A stretch of DNA of 64,000 nucleotides, from contig NZ_NAEW01000001.1 in NCBI RefSeq assembly GCF_002075345.1, forward strand, positions 372,001-436,000, given 5' to 3'. A model generated the notes under the pieces. That model was given only the letters and a program-made list of their open reading frames with translations. It was not told where the DNA came from and did not search any database. A program made the position numbers and the translations under genes. The stretch's first letter is position 1, and every line of letters starts with the position of its first letter. Shown in pieces: positions 1 through 9,422 of this stretch. This DNA comes from Citrobacter braakii. Its GTDB lineage: Bacteria > Pseudomonadota > Gammaproteobacteria > Enterobacterales > Enterobacteriaceae.

Positions 1-668
1 ATTATTCCCACACCAACGGCAACCCCTGCCATCTGTTCTGGCGTACGGGCAAAGCGACGGGCGGTTGCCGCAGGGATAATAAGCAGCGAGGTGATAATTA
101 ACGCCCCGACAAATTTCATCGCCACGCCAATAGTTAATGCTGTGACCAGCATCAGCAGAAGCTTAACGCGTTGCAGTTTCACGCCATCCACAAATGCCAG
201 ATCCGGACTGATGGTCATCGACAGCAGGTTGCGCCACTGCCAGAACAAAATCGCCAGAACGATAACCACCCCAATGGCGATGGAGATAAGATCTTCTGGC
301 GTCACGGCGAGCAAATCACCAAACAGGTAGGCCATCAGATCCACACGGATGTTGGACATCAGGCTGACGACAACCAGCCCTAATGACAGCGCACTGTGGG
401 CCATAATGCCCAGTAAGGTATCAATCGCGAGGTGGGGGCGTTTTTCCAGCCATACCAGACCGCCTGCCAGCAACAAGGTGACGACGATGACCGCATAGAA
501 AGGGTTTACATCCAGCAGCAGGCCAAAGGCGACTCCCAGTAGCGAAGCGTGGGCCAGCGTATCACCGAAATAAGACATTCTACGCCAGACCACAAACGAG
601 CCGAGCGGGCCAGCGGCACAGGCCAGCATGATCCCGGCTAACCAACCGGGTAATAACAATTCAATCAT
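1..668 (-). CDS. znuB: ZnuB, zinc ABC transporter permease (3' end cut by window)
   Basis: Inner-membrane permease of the ZnuABC high-affinity zinc importer. The first 222 codons are inside the window, beginning [12 protein letters not shown]; the family protein is about 261 residues, so roughly 39 C-terminal residues are missing. The translation is a run of hydrophobic helices (for example around residues 55-72 and 120-140) typical of ABC-3 permeases, and matches E. coli ZnuB closely. Its ATG overlaps the znuC stop codon (ATGA), so the two are translationally coupled and transcribed together, away from znuA. Confidence 0.95.
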   Translation of the reverse strand, partial: MIELLLPGWLAGIMLACAAGPLGSFVVWRRMSYFGDTLAHASLLGVAFGLLLDVNPFYAVIVVTLLLAGGLVWLEKRPHLAIDTLLGIMAHSALSLGLVVVSLMSNIRVDLMAYLFGDLLAVTPEDLISIAIGVVIVLAILFWQWRNLLSMTISPDLAFVDGVKLQRVKLLLMLVTALTIGVAMKFVGALIITSLLIIPAATARRFARTPEQMAGVAVGVGI

Positions 669-1420
669 GAGTGACCATTTCCCCGGCGTAAGACGATACG
701 ACCCTGTAAATCGTGGCGGTGATTATGATTATGACGGTAAATTCCGAGTTGTTCGGCACCGCGTTGTCCGAACATTGAGATGAATTCCGGGTGCATGGAA
801 ACCACTTCCGGCGCACCAGAACAACAAATATGATGGTTCAGGCACAGTACCTCATCGGTTTTTGCCATCACCAGATGCAGGTCATGAGAAACCATCAGTA
901 CGGCGCAATCCAGTTCACGTCGCAGCTGGTCGATAAGATCGTACAGTGCGACTTGCCCATTGACATCCACGCCCTGGGTTGGCTCATCAAGTACCAGTAG
1001 CTGAGGTTTATTCAATAAAGCACGGGCCAACAGGACGCGTTGTGTCTCCCCGCCAGAGAGTTTTTGCATCGGCGCATTCATCAGATGTCCGGCCTGAACA
1101 CGCTTCAGTGCCGGAAGGATATCTTCTTTTTTGGTGCCGGGACGTAGGCGCATAAACCGACTTACCGTCAGCGGAAGCGTCGTATCGAGGTACAGTTTTT
1201 GCGGCACATAGCCAATCCGCAATCGACCATTACGCTTGATAACTCCCTCATCAGCCTCTACCAGCCCTAATACAACGCGCACCAGCGTAGATTTCCCGGC
1301 ACCATTTGGGCCGAGAAGCGTCAATATTTTACCGGGTCGAAGTTCAAGCGATACGTCAGAGAGGACGCGGCGTTGACCATAAGAGACCGAGACATTTTCC
1401 AGTGAAACCAAAGTCGTCAT
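665..1420 (-). CDS. znuC: ZnuC, zinc ABC transporter ATPase
   Basis: ATP-binding subunit that powers zinc import through ZnuB after delivery by periplasmic ZnuA. At 251 residues it has the family's normal length. Walker A reads GPNGAGKST (about residues 37-45), the signature is LSGGETQRV, and Walker B is [12 protein letters not shown] followed by the H-loop MVSHD. The C-terminal part carries a histidine-rich stretch ([10 protein letters not shown]), typical of zinc transporters of this family. It is divergent from znuA, with a Zur operator between them, and overlaps znuB by four bases. Zur repression with zinc as co-repressor is the known control. Confidence 0.97.
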   Translation of the reverse strand: MTTLVSLENVSVSYGQRRVLSDVSLELRPGKILTLLGPNGAGKSTLVRVVLGLVEADEGVIKRNGRLRIGYVPQKLYLDTTLPLTVSRFMRLRPGTKKEDILPALKRVQAGHLMNAPMQKLSGGETQRVLLARALLNKPQLLVLDEPTQGVDVNGQVALYDLIDQLRRELDCAVLMVSHDLHLVMAKTDEVLCLNHHICCSGAPEVVSMHPEFISMFGQRGAEQLGIYRHNHNHRHDLQGRIVLRRGNGHS

Positions 1421-1447
1421 ATCAATTTTAGTCTTGCAGAAGTTATA

Positions 1448-1469
1448 GAATGTTATAATATCACAATTC
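1448..1469. promoter_or_regulatory. Zur operator between znuC and znuA
   Basis: A near-palindromic site (gaatgttata / atatcacaattc) lies in the 78-base gap between the divergent znuCB and znuA genes. It closely matches the known enterobacterial znu Zur box, with the GTTATAnTAT core. One site probably represses both directions when zinc is sufficient. Confidence 0.8.
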
Positions 1470-1498
1470 TCACATTCATTACGATGATTGGTCGCATT

Positions 1499-2443
1499 AT
1501 GTTACATAAAAATACGCTTCTTTTCGCAGCATTATCCGCTGCTCTTTGGGGTAGTGCAACACAGTCGGCAAATGCCGCTGTCGTGGCTTCTCTTAAGCCA
1601 CTGGGGTTTATCGCTTCAGCCATTGCTGACGGGGTTACTGACACCCAGGTTCTGCTGCCTGACGGGGCTTCCGAACACGATTACTCATTGCGTCCTTCAG
1701 ACGTAAAACGCTTACAGGGCGCGGACTTAGTCGTTTGGATTGGACCTGAGATGGAAGCGTTTATGGAAAAATCAGTCAAGAATATTCCTAACGCAAAACA
1801 GGTAACGATTGCGCAGCTCAATGACGTGAAGCCGTTACTCATGAAAGGTGCTGACGACGATGATGACGATCATGGACATAATGATGCCGGCAGTGAAAAA
1901 AGTGACGAGCATCACCATCACGGCGATTACAACATGCATCTTTGGCTTTCCCCAGAGATAGCACGGGCCTCAGCGGTTGCAATCCATGAAAAATTAGTGG
2001 AACTTATGCCGCAAAGTCGAGCCAAACTTGACGCCAACCTGAAGGATTTTGAGGCACAATTAGCCGCAACCGATAAGCAGGTAGGTAACGAGCTCGCGCC
2101 GCTCAAGGGAAAAGGTTACTTCGTTTTTCATGACGCCTATGGCTACTACGAAAAACACTACGGACTAACACCGCTTGGTCACTTTACCGTGAACCCTGAG
2201 ATTCAACCTGGTGCGCAGCGTTTACATGAAATAAGAACACAGTTGGTTGAGCAAAAAGCAACCTGCGTTTTTGCTGAGCCACAGTTCAGGCCAGCGGTCG
2301 TTGAAGCCGTCGCGAGAGGGACATCCGTTCGAATGGGAACGTTGGATCCGCTCGGAACGAATATCAAACTGGGTAAAACAAGCTATTCAGCGTTTTTGAA
2401 CCAATTAGCCAACCAGTATGCGAGCTGCCTGAAAGGAGATTAA
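1499..2443 (+). CDS. znuA: ZnuA, periplasmic zinc-binding protein
   Basis: Periplasmic solute-binding protein that captures zinc and delivers it to ZnuBC. The start at 1499 ([19 protein letters not shown]) gives a signal peptide of about 25 residues ending near SANA; an ATG at 1484 in the same frame is possible but adds MIGRI before the signal peptide. A His/Asp-rich loop (five consecutive Asp, then HGH, then four consecutive His) is the hallmark zinc-scavenging loop of ZnuA. Conserved histidines occur in ASEHDY, MHLWLS and FVFHDAYGY. Cys-containing segments near the C-terminus (ATCVFAEPQ and YASCLKGD) fit the family disulfide. Mature sequence is nearly identical to E. coli ZnuA. Confidence 0.96.
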   Translation: MLHKNTLLFAALSAALWGSATQSANAAVVASLKPLGFIASAIADGVTDTQVLLPDGASEHDYSLRPSDVKRLQGADLVVWIGPEMEAFMEKSVKNIPNAKQVTIAQLNDVKPLLMKGADDDDDDHGHNDAGSEKSDEHHHHGDYNMHLWLSPEIARASAVAIHEKLVELMPQSRAKLDANLKDFEAQLAATDKQVGNELAPLKGKGYFVFHDAYGYYEKHYGLTPLGHFTVNPEIQPGAQRLHEIRTQLVEQKATCVFAEPQFRPAVVEAVARGTSVRMGTLDPLGTNIKLGKTSYSAFLNQLANQYASCLKGD

Positions 2444-2458
2444 TGAGGAAGTGATTAC

Positions 2459-3778
2459 GTGCAACAGATAGCCCGCTCTGTCGCTCTGGCATTTAATAAT
2501 CTGCCGCGGCCCCATCGCGTTATGCTGGGGTCGCTTACCGTACTGACATTGGCCGTCGCTGTCTGGCGGCCCTATGTTTACCATCCTGATTCTGCACCTA
2601 TCGTCAAAACTATCGAGCTGGAAAAAAGCGAGATTCGTTCACTATTGCCTGAGGCCAGCGAACCTATCGATCAGGCCGCTCAGGAAGACGAAGCTATCCC
2701 ACAGGACGAACTGGATGACAAAACGTCTGGTGAAGCCGGCGTGCATGAGTATGTTGTCTCCACGGGCGATACGCTGAGCAGTATTCTGAATCAGTACGGC
2801 ATCGATATGGGTGACATCAGCCAACTCGCGGCTTCCGACAAACAACTGCGTAACCTGAAAATTGGTCAGCAACTTTCCTGGACGTTAGGCGCGGAAGGTG
2901 ATTTGCAGCGCCTGACCTGGGAAGTCTCCCGTCGTGAAACCCGTACTTACGATCGCACCGCGACGGGTTTCAAAATGAGCAGCGAAATGCAGCAGGGCGA
3001 TTGGGTTAACAGCCGAATCAAAGGCACCGTGGGCGGAAGCTTCGTCGCCAGTGCCAAAGATGCCGGACTGACCAGCTCTGAAATCAGCGCAGTGATTAAG
3101 GCCATGCAGTGGCAGATGGATTTCCGCAAACTGAAAAAAGGCGATGAGTTCTCGGTACTGATGTCTCGCGAAATGCTGGACGGTAAACGCGAGCAAAGCC
3201 AACTGCTGGGCGTACGCTTGCGTTCTGAAGGCAAAGATTATTACGCAATCCGTGCTGAAGACGGTAAGTTCTATGACCGCAACGGTACCGGACTGGCGAA
3301 AGGCTTTATGCGTTTCCCGACGGCTAAGCAGTTCCGCATATCTTCCAACTTTAACCCGCGTCGTCTGAACCCGGTGACCGGACGCGTTGCGCCGCACAAA
3401 GGTGTCGACTTTGCGATGCCGCAGGGGACGCCGGTGCTGTCGGTGGGTGATGGCGAAGTGGTTGTAGCGAAGCGCAGCGGCGCAGCCGGATACTATGTTG
3501 CGGTTCGTCATGGTCGCACCTATACCACGCGTTATATGCACCTGCGTAAGTTGTTGGTCAAACCAGGACAAAAAGTGAAACGTGGCGATCGTATCGCGCT
3601 GTCTGGCAATACCGGGCGTTCAACGGGTCCGCATCTGCACTACGAAGTCTGGATCAACCAGCAGGCAGTGAATCCTCTGACGGCGAAACTGCCGCGCACA
3701 GAAGGCCTGACCGGGTCGGATCGCACCGATTACCTGGCTCAGGTGAAAGAGGTTGTTCCTCAGTTGCGTTTCGATTAA
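2459..3778 (+). CDS. mepM: MepM, murein DD-endopeptidase
   Basis: Peptidoglycan hydrolase (formerly YebA) that cuts D-Ala-mDAP cross-links to allow wall expansion. Starts with GTG at 2459, giving MQQIARSVAL as in E. coli; 439 residues against 440 in E. coli. Residues about 20-40 form an N-terminal membrane anchor. A LysM domain follows (HEYVVSTGDTLSSIL, about 97-140), then an OapA-like region, then a C-terminal M23 peptidase domain with the zinc motifs HKGVDFAMP and GPHLHYEVW. It begins 15 bases after znuA and may be co-transcribed with it, as in E. coli. Confidence 0.96.
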   Translation: MQQIARSVALAFNNLPRPHRVMLGSLTVLTLAVAVWRPYVYHPDSAPIVKTIELEKSEIRSLLPEASEPIDQAAQEDEAIPQDELDDKTSGEAGVHEYVVSTGDTLSSILNQYGIDMGDISQLAASDKQLRNLKIGQQLSWTLGAEGDLQRLTWEVSRRETRTYDRTATGFKMSSEMQQGDWVNSRIKGTVGGSFVASAKDAGLTSSEISAVIKAMQWQMDFRKLKKGDEFSVLMSREMLDGKREQSQLLGVRLRSEGKDYYAIRAEDGKFYDRNGTGLAKGFMRFPTAKQFRISSNFNPRRLNPVTGRVAPHKGVDFAMPQGTPVLSVGDGEVVVAKRSGAAGYYVAVRHGRTYTTRYMHLRKLLVKPGQKVKRGDRIALSGNTGRSTGPHLHYEVWINQQAVNPLTAKLPRTEGLTGSDRTDYLAQVKEVVPQLRFD

Positions 3779-3793
3779 TTAACACGCTGACAG

Positions 3794-3823
3794 AGCCGGT
3801 ACGCTATGCGTGCCGGCTTTTTT
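3794..3823 (+). terminator. Rho-independent terminator after mepM
   Basis: Eleven-base stem (agccggtacgc paired with gcgtgccggct, one G-T pair), loop TAT, then a T run. It closes the znuA-mepM unit before lpxM. Confidence 0.85.
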
Positions 3824-3897
3824 ATTTTGTACGGCGCATCGCGCGCCGCTACACTATCAGCAGATCTACTTTTCGCCGTACCAGACACTGGAAGAGC

Positions 3898-4869
3898 ATG
3901 GAAACGAAAAAAAAGAATATTGAATATATCCCCGAGTTTCACAAATCATTTCGCCATCCGCGCTACTGGGGGGCGTGGCTGGGCGTGGCGGCGATAGCAG
4001 GTATTTCGTTAACGCCGGCATCATTTCGCGATCCAATTCTGGCAAAGCTCGGAAGAATGGCTGGGCGGCTGGGAAAAAGCTCGCGTCGCAGAGCACTGAT
4101 CAATTTATCCCTCTGCTTTCCTGAGCGCAGCGAAGCTGAGCGTGAAGCTATTGTCGATGAGATGTTTGCGACTGCACCTCAGGCGATGGTCATGATGTCG
4201 GAACTCGCCATACGCGGCCCGGAAAAAATTCAGCATCGGGTCGACTGGCAGGGGCTGGAAATCATCGAAGAGATGCGTCGCAACGATGAAAAAGTGATTT
4301 TTCTGGTTCCTCATGGTTGGGGCGTAGATATCCCAGCGATGCTGATGGCTTCCCAGGGACAGAAAATGGCTGCGATGTTCCACAATCAGGGAAATCCGGT
4401 ATTCGATTATGTCTGGAACACGGTACGCCGTCGTTTCGGTGGTCGTTTGCATGCGCGTAATGATGGCATCAAACCGTTTATTCAGTCTGTACGTCAGGGA
4501 TATTGGGGATACTACCTGCCGGATCAGGACCATGGCCCTGAGCACAGCGAGTTTGTGGATTTTTTTGCTACCTATAAAGCCACGTTACCGGCGATTGGCC
4601 GCCTGATGAAGGTGTGTCACGCCCGTGTGGTGCCGCTGTTCCCGGTATACAATGGGAAAACGCATCGCTTAACGATTCAGGTTCGTCCTCCGATGGATGA
4701 CATCCTGACGGCGGATGACCACACCATTGCCAGACGAATGAACGAAGAAGTGGAAATCTTTGTGGCGCCGCATCTCGAGCAATACACCTGGATTCTAAAA
4801 CTGCTTAAGACGCGTAAACCTGGTGAAATTGAGCCTTATAAGCGTAAAGATCTTTATCCGAAGAAATAA
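3898..4869 (+). CDS. lpxM: LpxM, lipid A myristoyltransferase
   Basis: Late acyltransferase (MsbB) that adds a myristoyl chain to penta-acylated Kdo2-lipid A on the inner membrane. At 323 residues it has the family's length. It starts METKKKNIEYIPEFHKSFRHP; a hydrophobic segment lies near residues 28-42 (GAWLGVAAIAGISL). The HX4D acyltransferase motif is present as HGWGVD (about residue 139), followed by the LPDQDHGPEHSEFVDFF block typical of LpxL/LpxM. Flanked by mepM upstream and a shared terminator with pykA downstream, as in E. coli. Confidence 0.96.
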   Translation: METKKKNIEYIPEFHKSFRHPRYWGAWLGVAAIAGISLTPASFRDPILAKLGRMAGRLGKSSRRRALINLSLCFPERSEAEREAIVDEMFATAPQAMVMMSELAIRGPEKIQHRVDWQGLEIIEEMRRNDEKVIFLVPHGWGVDIPAMLMASQGQKMAAMFHNQGNPVFDYVWNTVRRRFGGRLHARNDGIKPFIQSVRQGYWGYYLPDQDHGPEHSEFVDFFATYKATLPAIGRLMKVCHARVVPLFPVYNGKTHRLTIQVRPPMDDILTADDHTIARRMNEEVEIFVAPHLEQYTWILKLLKTRKPGEIEPYKRKDLYPKK

Positions 4870-4900
4870 AAAAAAAGCCTCTCAAACGAGAGGCTTTTTT
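4870..4900. terminator. Bidirectional terminator between lpxM and pykA
   Basis: An inverted repeat (aaaagcctctc / gagaggctttt, loop AAAC) is flanked by an A run on the left and a T run on the right, so it can end the convergent lpxM and pykA transcripts. Confidence 0.9.
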
Positions 4901-4915
4901 ACATCAAACGGGGCG

Positions 4916-6358
4916 TTACTCGACGGTCAGAATACGCGTGGTATTCGTTGAGCCAATGGTGCTCATGACATCGCCTTGCGTCACAATGACCAGGTCGCCG
5001 GAAACCAGATAGCCTTTATCGCGCAGCAGATTCACTGCTTCATTGGCGGCAACGACGCCGTCAGTTTCGCTGTCAAAGTGAACTGGGGTGACGCCGCGAT
5101 ACAAGGAAGTAAGATTCAGCGTACGTTCATGACGAGACATCGCGAAAATCGGCAGACCAGAACTGATACGTGAAGTCATCAGCGCGGTACGACCGGATTC
5201 CGTCATTGTGATGATAGCGGTGACCCCTTTCAGGTGGTTAGCGGCATACATCGCTGACATGGCAATCGCTTCTTCAACGTTATCAAACTGCACGTCAAGG
5301 CGGTGTTTAGAAACATTGATGCTCGGGATCTTCTCAGCACCCAAACAGACGCGTGCCATAGCCGCGACGGTTTCAGCTGGGTACTGACCTGCTGCAGTTT
5401 CTGCAGAGAGCATAACGGCATCGGTACCGTCGAGGACGGCGTTAGCCACGTCCATCACTTCCGCACGGGTCGGCATTGGGTTGGTGATCATCGATTCCAT
5501 CATCTGCGTGGCGGTAATGACCGCACGGTTCAGCTGACGTGCGCGGCGAATCAACGCTTTCTGAATACCTACCAGCTCAGGATCGCCAATTTCAACGCCC
5601 AGGTCGCCACGCGCCACCATCACCACGTCGGAGGCAAGGATGATGTCATCCATCGCATTCTGGTCGCAGACGGCTTCTGCACGTTCTACCTTGGCGACAA
5701 TTTTCGCATCGCAGCCAGCGTCTCGCGCCAGACGGCGGGCATAGTTCAGATCTTCGCCGCAGCGCGGGAAGGAGACGGCCAGATAGTCAACGCTGATTTG
5801 CGCAGCGGTGACGATGTCGGCTTTGTCTTTTTCGGTCAGGGCTTCAGCAGAGAGACCGCCGCCCAGTTTGTTAATGCCCTTATTGTTGGACAGCGGGCCA
5901 CCGACGGTAACTTCGGTGAAGACTTTCATGCCCTGAACTTCCAGCACTTTAAGCTGTACGCGACCGTCGTCGAGCAGCAGGATATCGCCTGGGACGACGT
6001 CAGCAGGCAGTCCTTTATAATCAATACCGACTTTTTCTTTGTCGCCTTCGCCTTTGCCGAGGTTGGCGTCTAACAGGAACTTGTCGCCAACGTTAAGAAA
6101 TACTTTACCTTCTTTAAAGGTTGATACGCGGATTTTAGGTCCCTGCAGGTCACCCAAAATAGCTACATGACGTCCCAGTTTTGCGGCAATTTCACGGACC
6201 TTATCCGCCCGCAGTTTGTGATCTTCTGGAGAGCCGTGAGAAAAGTTCATACGTACGACGTTCGCACCCGCGGCGATAATCTTTTCAAGGTTATTATCGC
6301 GGTCAGTTGCCGGGCCTAACGTGGTAACGATTTTGGTTCTGCGAAGCCTTCTGGACAT
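4916..6358 (-). CDS. pykA: PykA, pyruvate kinase II
   Basis: AMP-activated pyruvate kinase, converting phosphoenolpyruvate and ADP to pyruvate and ATP. The start at 6358 ([19 protein letters not shown]) gives 480 residues as in E. coli and has a GGAGT ribosome site just upstream; an in-frame codon at 6382 would add eight residues without support. Visible motifs: [11 protein letters not shown] near the N-terminus, GDLQGPKIR, the metal/catalytic region [10 protein letters not shown] and [11 protein letters not shown], and the pyruvate kinase signature [10 protein letters not shown]. Lies next to hexR and the zwf-edd-eda genes, whose ED products feed into it. Confidence 0.97.
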   Translation of the reverse strand: MSRRLRRTKIVTTLGPATDRDNNLEKIIAAGANVVRMNFSHGSPEDHKLRADKVREIAAKLGRHVAILGDLQGPKIRVSTFKEGKVFLNVGDKFLLDANLGKGEGDKEKVGIDYKGLPADVVPGDILLLDDGRVQLKVLEVQGMKVFTEVTVGGPLSNNKGINKLGGGLSAEALTEKDKADIVTAAQISVDYLAVSFPRCGEDLNYARRLARDAGCDAKIVAKVERAEAVCDQNAMDDIILASDVVMVARGDLGVEIGDPELVGIQKALIRRARQLNRAVITATQMMESMITNPMPTRAEVMDVANAVLDGTDAVMLSAETAAGQYPAETVAAMARVCLGAEKIPSINVSKHRLDVQFDNVEEAIAMSAMYAANHLKGVTAIITMTESGRTALMTSRISSGLPIFAMSRHERTLNLTSLYRGVTPVHFDSETDGVVAANEAVNLLRDKGYLVSGDLVIVTQGDVMSTIGSTNTTRILTVE

Positions 6359-6476
6359 GTAATACTCCGTTGACTGAAACAACTTGGTGTTGCGTGAACA
6401 TTAATCCGGTCGTTCTCAAATATTAACGGTAAATGAACGACCCGGATGATAAAAGGGTAGAACATTGTTATTGCTT

Positions 6477-7346
6477 TTAGCGGTCATCACTCTTGATGAG
6501 TAATTCTTTATCAAAACGCGATTCCTTGAGCGCTTCCTTGACACGCTTCAAGTTATCTCTAAATTTTGCCCCACGGCGCAAAGTAAATCCTGTAGCCAGC
6601 ACATCTATCACGGTCAGTTGAGCAAGTCGAGAGACCATGGGCATATAAATGTCAGTATCTTCCGGTACATCGAGAGTAATTGCCAGCGTTGCTTCACGCG
6701 CCAGTGGCGTGCCGGGAGAGGTGAGGGCGATAACCATGGCGTCATTTTCCCGTGCCAACTGCGCCAGTTCCACCAGACTTTTGGTTCTTCCGGTATGAGA
6801 AATAACCACAATGACGTCATCGTCGCTACAATTCATGCAACTCATGCGTTGCAGAACAATATCGTCGGAATAGATTACCGGTACGTTAAACCGGAAAAAT
6901 TTATTCATTGCGTCATGCGCCACTGCGGCAGAAGAACCGAGGCCAAAGAAGGCAATTTTTTTCGCCTGAGTTAATAAATCTACGGCCCGGTTTACCGCTG
7001 CGTTATCCAGCGACTGGCGGACGTGGTCGAGGCTTGCCATCGCTGACTCGAAGATTTTCCCCGTGTAAGATTCTACGCTGTCATCCTCATCCACATTGCG
7101 ATTAACATAAGGGGTGCCATTTGCCAGACTTTGCGCCAGATGCAGTTTAAAATCAGGGAAGCCGCGGGTATCCATGCTGCGACAGAAACGGTTCACCGTC
7201 GGTTCGCTGACATTGGCTTCCACAGCAAGTGTGGCGATGCTTGAATGGATTGCCCGCTCGGGAGAGGCAAGAATAATGTCGGCAACTTTACGCTCTGACT
7301 TGCTCAACTGTTCCAGTTTTAACTGGATTTTTTCCAGCATATTCAT
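6477..7346 (-). CDS. hexR: HexR, regulator of hexose catabolism genes
   Basis: RpiR-family repressor of zwf, edd-eda and other central carbon genes; KDPG is the known inducer. The start MNMLEKIQLKLEQLSKSERK at 7346 gives 289 residues, the E. coli length; 14 further codons upstream are not conserved. N-terminal helix-turn-helix (EANVSEPTVNRFCRSM, about residues 42-57) and a C-terminal SIS sugar-phosphate domain (IAFFGLGSSAAVAHDA and VISHTGRT) are clear. It is divergent from zwf, and the HexR box at 7654-7668 lies just in front of zwf. Confidence 0.96.
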   Translation of the reverse strand: MNMLEKIQLKLEQLSKSERKVADIILASPERAIHSSIATLAVEANVSEPTVNRFCRSMDTRGFPDFKLHLAQSLANGTPYVNRNVDEDDSVESYTGKIFESAMASLDHVRQSLDNAAVNRAVDLLTQAKKIAFFGLGSSAAVAHDAMNKFFRFNVPVIYSDDIVLQRMSCMNCSDDDVIVVISHTGRTKSLVELAQLARENDAMVIALTSPGTPLAREATLAITLDVPEDTDIYMPMVSRLAQLTVIDVLATGFTLRRGAKFRDNLKRVKEALKESRFDKELLIKSDDR

Positions 7347-7653
7347 GATGTAGGTAGACTCATGGGTCATGGGCAAAAACGATTTCAATGATACGGAGAA
7401 ATCGGGGCATAATTTCGTGTATAGATATTACCCCTGCTAATGCAGCAACGGGGCAAAATGGACAGAATAGTTGTTGTTTTTTTTCATTACATGATCGGAG
7501 TCGGGTTTTCTTACGTCTTCAGGGGTACGAAAAAAGATGACTTTTTTGTCCAATTTGCGACGGCAAACGCCCATAAAGCGACTGTTCGCGGTAACAGCAC
7601 GGCTGGATAAGCGTTTACGGTTTCCGGATTCACGTAAAAGCAGTACAGTGCAC

Positions 7654-7668
7654 TGTAATAAAATTACA
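7654..7668. promoter_or_regulatory. HexR operator in front of zwf
   Basis: The perfect 15-base palindrome TGTAATAAAATTACA matches the published HexR consensus TGTARTNNNATTACA. It ends 46 bases before the zwf start codon and probably represses zwf directly. The remaining hexR-zwf gap (7347-7653) must also hold both promoters and any SoxS/Rob site, which I could not place with confidence. Confidence 0.88.
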
Positions 7669-7714
7669 ACCAGTGTCTGGCAAAAGCACCAGGCACTTAA
7701 TTGAGGAGAATGAC

Positions 7715-9190
7715 ATGGCGGTAACGCAAACAGCCCAGGCATGTGACCTGGTCATTTTCGGCGCGAAGGGCGACCTGGCGCGGCGGAAATTGCTGCCTTC
7801 CCTGTATCAACTGGAAAAGGCCGGCCAGATTAACCCGGAAACCCGTATCATTGGGGTAGGGCGTGCCGACTGGGACAAAGCAGCCTATACCAAGGTTGTG
7901 CGTGAAGCGCTCGAAACCTTCATGAAAGAAAAAATCGACGAAGGTTTGTGGGAGACTCTCAGCGGTCGTCTGGAGTTTTGTAATCTGGACGTCAATGACA
8001 CCGCCGCGTTTAGCCGTCTGGGCGAAATGCTGGATCAAAAATCACGTACCACCATTAACTATTTCGCGATGCCGCCGAGCACCTTTGGCGCGATCTGCAA
8101 AGGCCTGGGTGAAGCAAAGCTGAATGCTAAACCAGCCCGTGTTGTGATGGAAAAACCGCTGGGTACGTCGCTGGCAACATCCCGTGAAATCAACGATCAG
8201 GTCGGCGAGTATTTCGAAGAGTGTCAGGTTTATCGTATCGACCACTATCTTGGCAAAGAGACGGTCCTGAATCTGCTGGCACTGCGTTTTGCCAACTCCC
8301 TGTTTGTGAACAACTGGGATAACCGCACTATCGATCACGTAGAAATTACCGTGGCGGAAGAAGTGGGTATTGAAGGCCGTTGGGGCTATTTTGACCAGGC
8401 AGGTCAAATGCGCGACATGATTCAGAACCACCTGCTGCAGATCCTGTGCATGATTGCGATGTCTCCGCCGTCCGATCTGAGCGCCGACAGCATTCGTGAT
8501 GAAAAAGTGAAGGTACTGAAATCGCTGCGTCGTATCGATCGTTCGAACGTACGTGAAAAAACGGTTCGCGGTCAGTACACCGCGGGTTTTGCCCAGGGCA
8601 AAAAAGTGCCGGGGTATCTGGAAGAAGAAGGCGCGAACAAGAGCAGCAACACGGAAACGTTTGTGGCGATCCGTGTGGATATCGATAACTGGCGCTGGGC
8701 GGGAGTTCCGTTCTACCTGCGTACCGGTAAACGTTTACCGACGAAGTGCTCTGAAGTGGTGGTTTACTTCAAAACGCCTGAGCTGAATCTGTTCAGAGAA
8801 TCCTGGCAGGATCTGCCGCAGAACAAGTTGACCATCCGTTTGCAGCCTGATGAAGGTGTCGATATCCAGGTACTGAACAAAGTGCCGGGTCTGGATCACA
8901 AGCATAATCTGCAAATTACCAAGCTTGATCTGAGCTATTCCGAAACCTTCAACCAGACGCACCTTGCCGACGCCTATGAGCGCCTGCTGCTCGAAACAAT
9001 GCGTGGAATTCAGGCGCTGTTTGTGCGTCGTGATGAAGTTGAGGAAGCATGGAAGTGGGTCGACTCAATTACCGAAGCCTGGGCGATGGACAACGACGCG
9101 CCGAAGCCGTATCAGGCAGGGACCTGGGGCCCGGTTGCTTCTGTGGCGATGATTACCCGAGATGGTCGTTCCTGGAACGAATTCGAGTAA
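7715..9190 (+). CDS. zwf: Zwf, glucose-6-phosphate 1-dehydrogenase
   Basis: First enzyme of the oxidative pentose phosphate and Entner-Doudoroff routes, oxidising glucose-6-phosphate with NADP+ to 6-phosphogluconolactone. The start [25 protein letters not shown] at 7715 has GAGGAG at 7702-7707 and gives 491 residues, the E. coli length. The nucleotide-binding [10 protein letters not shown] motif, the active-site signature [10 protein letters not shown] and the substrate-binding segment EKPLGTSL are visible. Known control by SoxRS/MarA/Rob plus HexR; the HexR box is seen. Confidence 0.98.
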   Translation: MAVTQTAQACDLVIFGAKGDLARRKLLPSLYQLEKAGQINPETRIIGVGRADWDKAAYTKVVREALETFMKEKIDEGLWETLSGRLEFCNLDVNDTAAFSRLGEMLDQKSRTTINYFAMPPSTFGAICKGLGEAKLNAKPARVVMEKPLGTSLATSREINDQVGEYFEECQVYRIDHYLGKETVLNLLALRFANSLFVNNWDNRTIDHVEITVAEEVGIEGRWGYFDQAGQMRDMIQNHLLQILCMIAMSPPSDLSADSIRDEKVKVLKSLRRIDRSNVREKTVRGQYTAGFAQGKKVPGYLEEEGANKSSNTETFVAIRVDIDNWRWAGVPFYLRTGKRLPTKCSEVVVYFKTPELNLFRESWQDLPQNKLTIRLQPDEGVDIQVLNKVPGLDHKHNLQITKLDLSYSETFNQTHLADAYERLLLETMRGIQALFVRRDEVEEAWKWVDSITEAWAMDNDAPKPYQAGTWGPVASVAMITRDGRSWNEFE

Positions 9191-9214
9191 AATATCATCT
9201 AGCCCATAGGTGTT

Positions 9215-9230
9215 ATTTTACCGGTAACAT
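9215..9230. promoter_or_regulatory. Probable GntR operator upstream of edd
   Basis: ATTTTACCGGTAACAT agrees with the gluconate repressor half-sites ATGTTA-N4-TAACAT at 11 of 12 positions. It lies between zwf and edd, where E. coli GntR is known to control edd-eda. Inference from motif and position only. Confidence 0.6.
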
Positions 9231-9269
9231 GATCTAACACAGATTGTAGAATAATTTTTGCACTTTTAA

Positions 9270-9304
9270 GCTCCGCGTGGATTCACCCGCGGGGCTTTTT
9301 TTAT
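9270..9304 (+). terminator. Rho-independent terminator after zwf
   Basis: Stem agctccgcg / cgcggggct (one G-T pair) with an intervening loop, then an eight-T run. It separates zwf from edd-eda. Confidence 0.8.
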
Positions 9305-9422
9305 TACACTGCCTGAAACGATTTTGCCCCTGAGCTACGGCCAACAAGCGATTCAGCTATTTTTACCCAACTGAAACACATTGTTGATCCAACGCTCTGA
9401 CAGAGAAATTTTAGGAGCCTCT

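Noticed and set aside
5303-6073. Long plus-strand frame opposite pykA
   Set aside because: It is the antisense shadow of a strongly conserved pyruvate kinase gene.
7500-7600. SoxS/MarA box upstream of zwf
   Set aside because: A-rich and T-rich segments are present but no segment matched the degenerate consensus well enough to place it.
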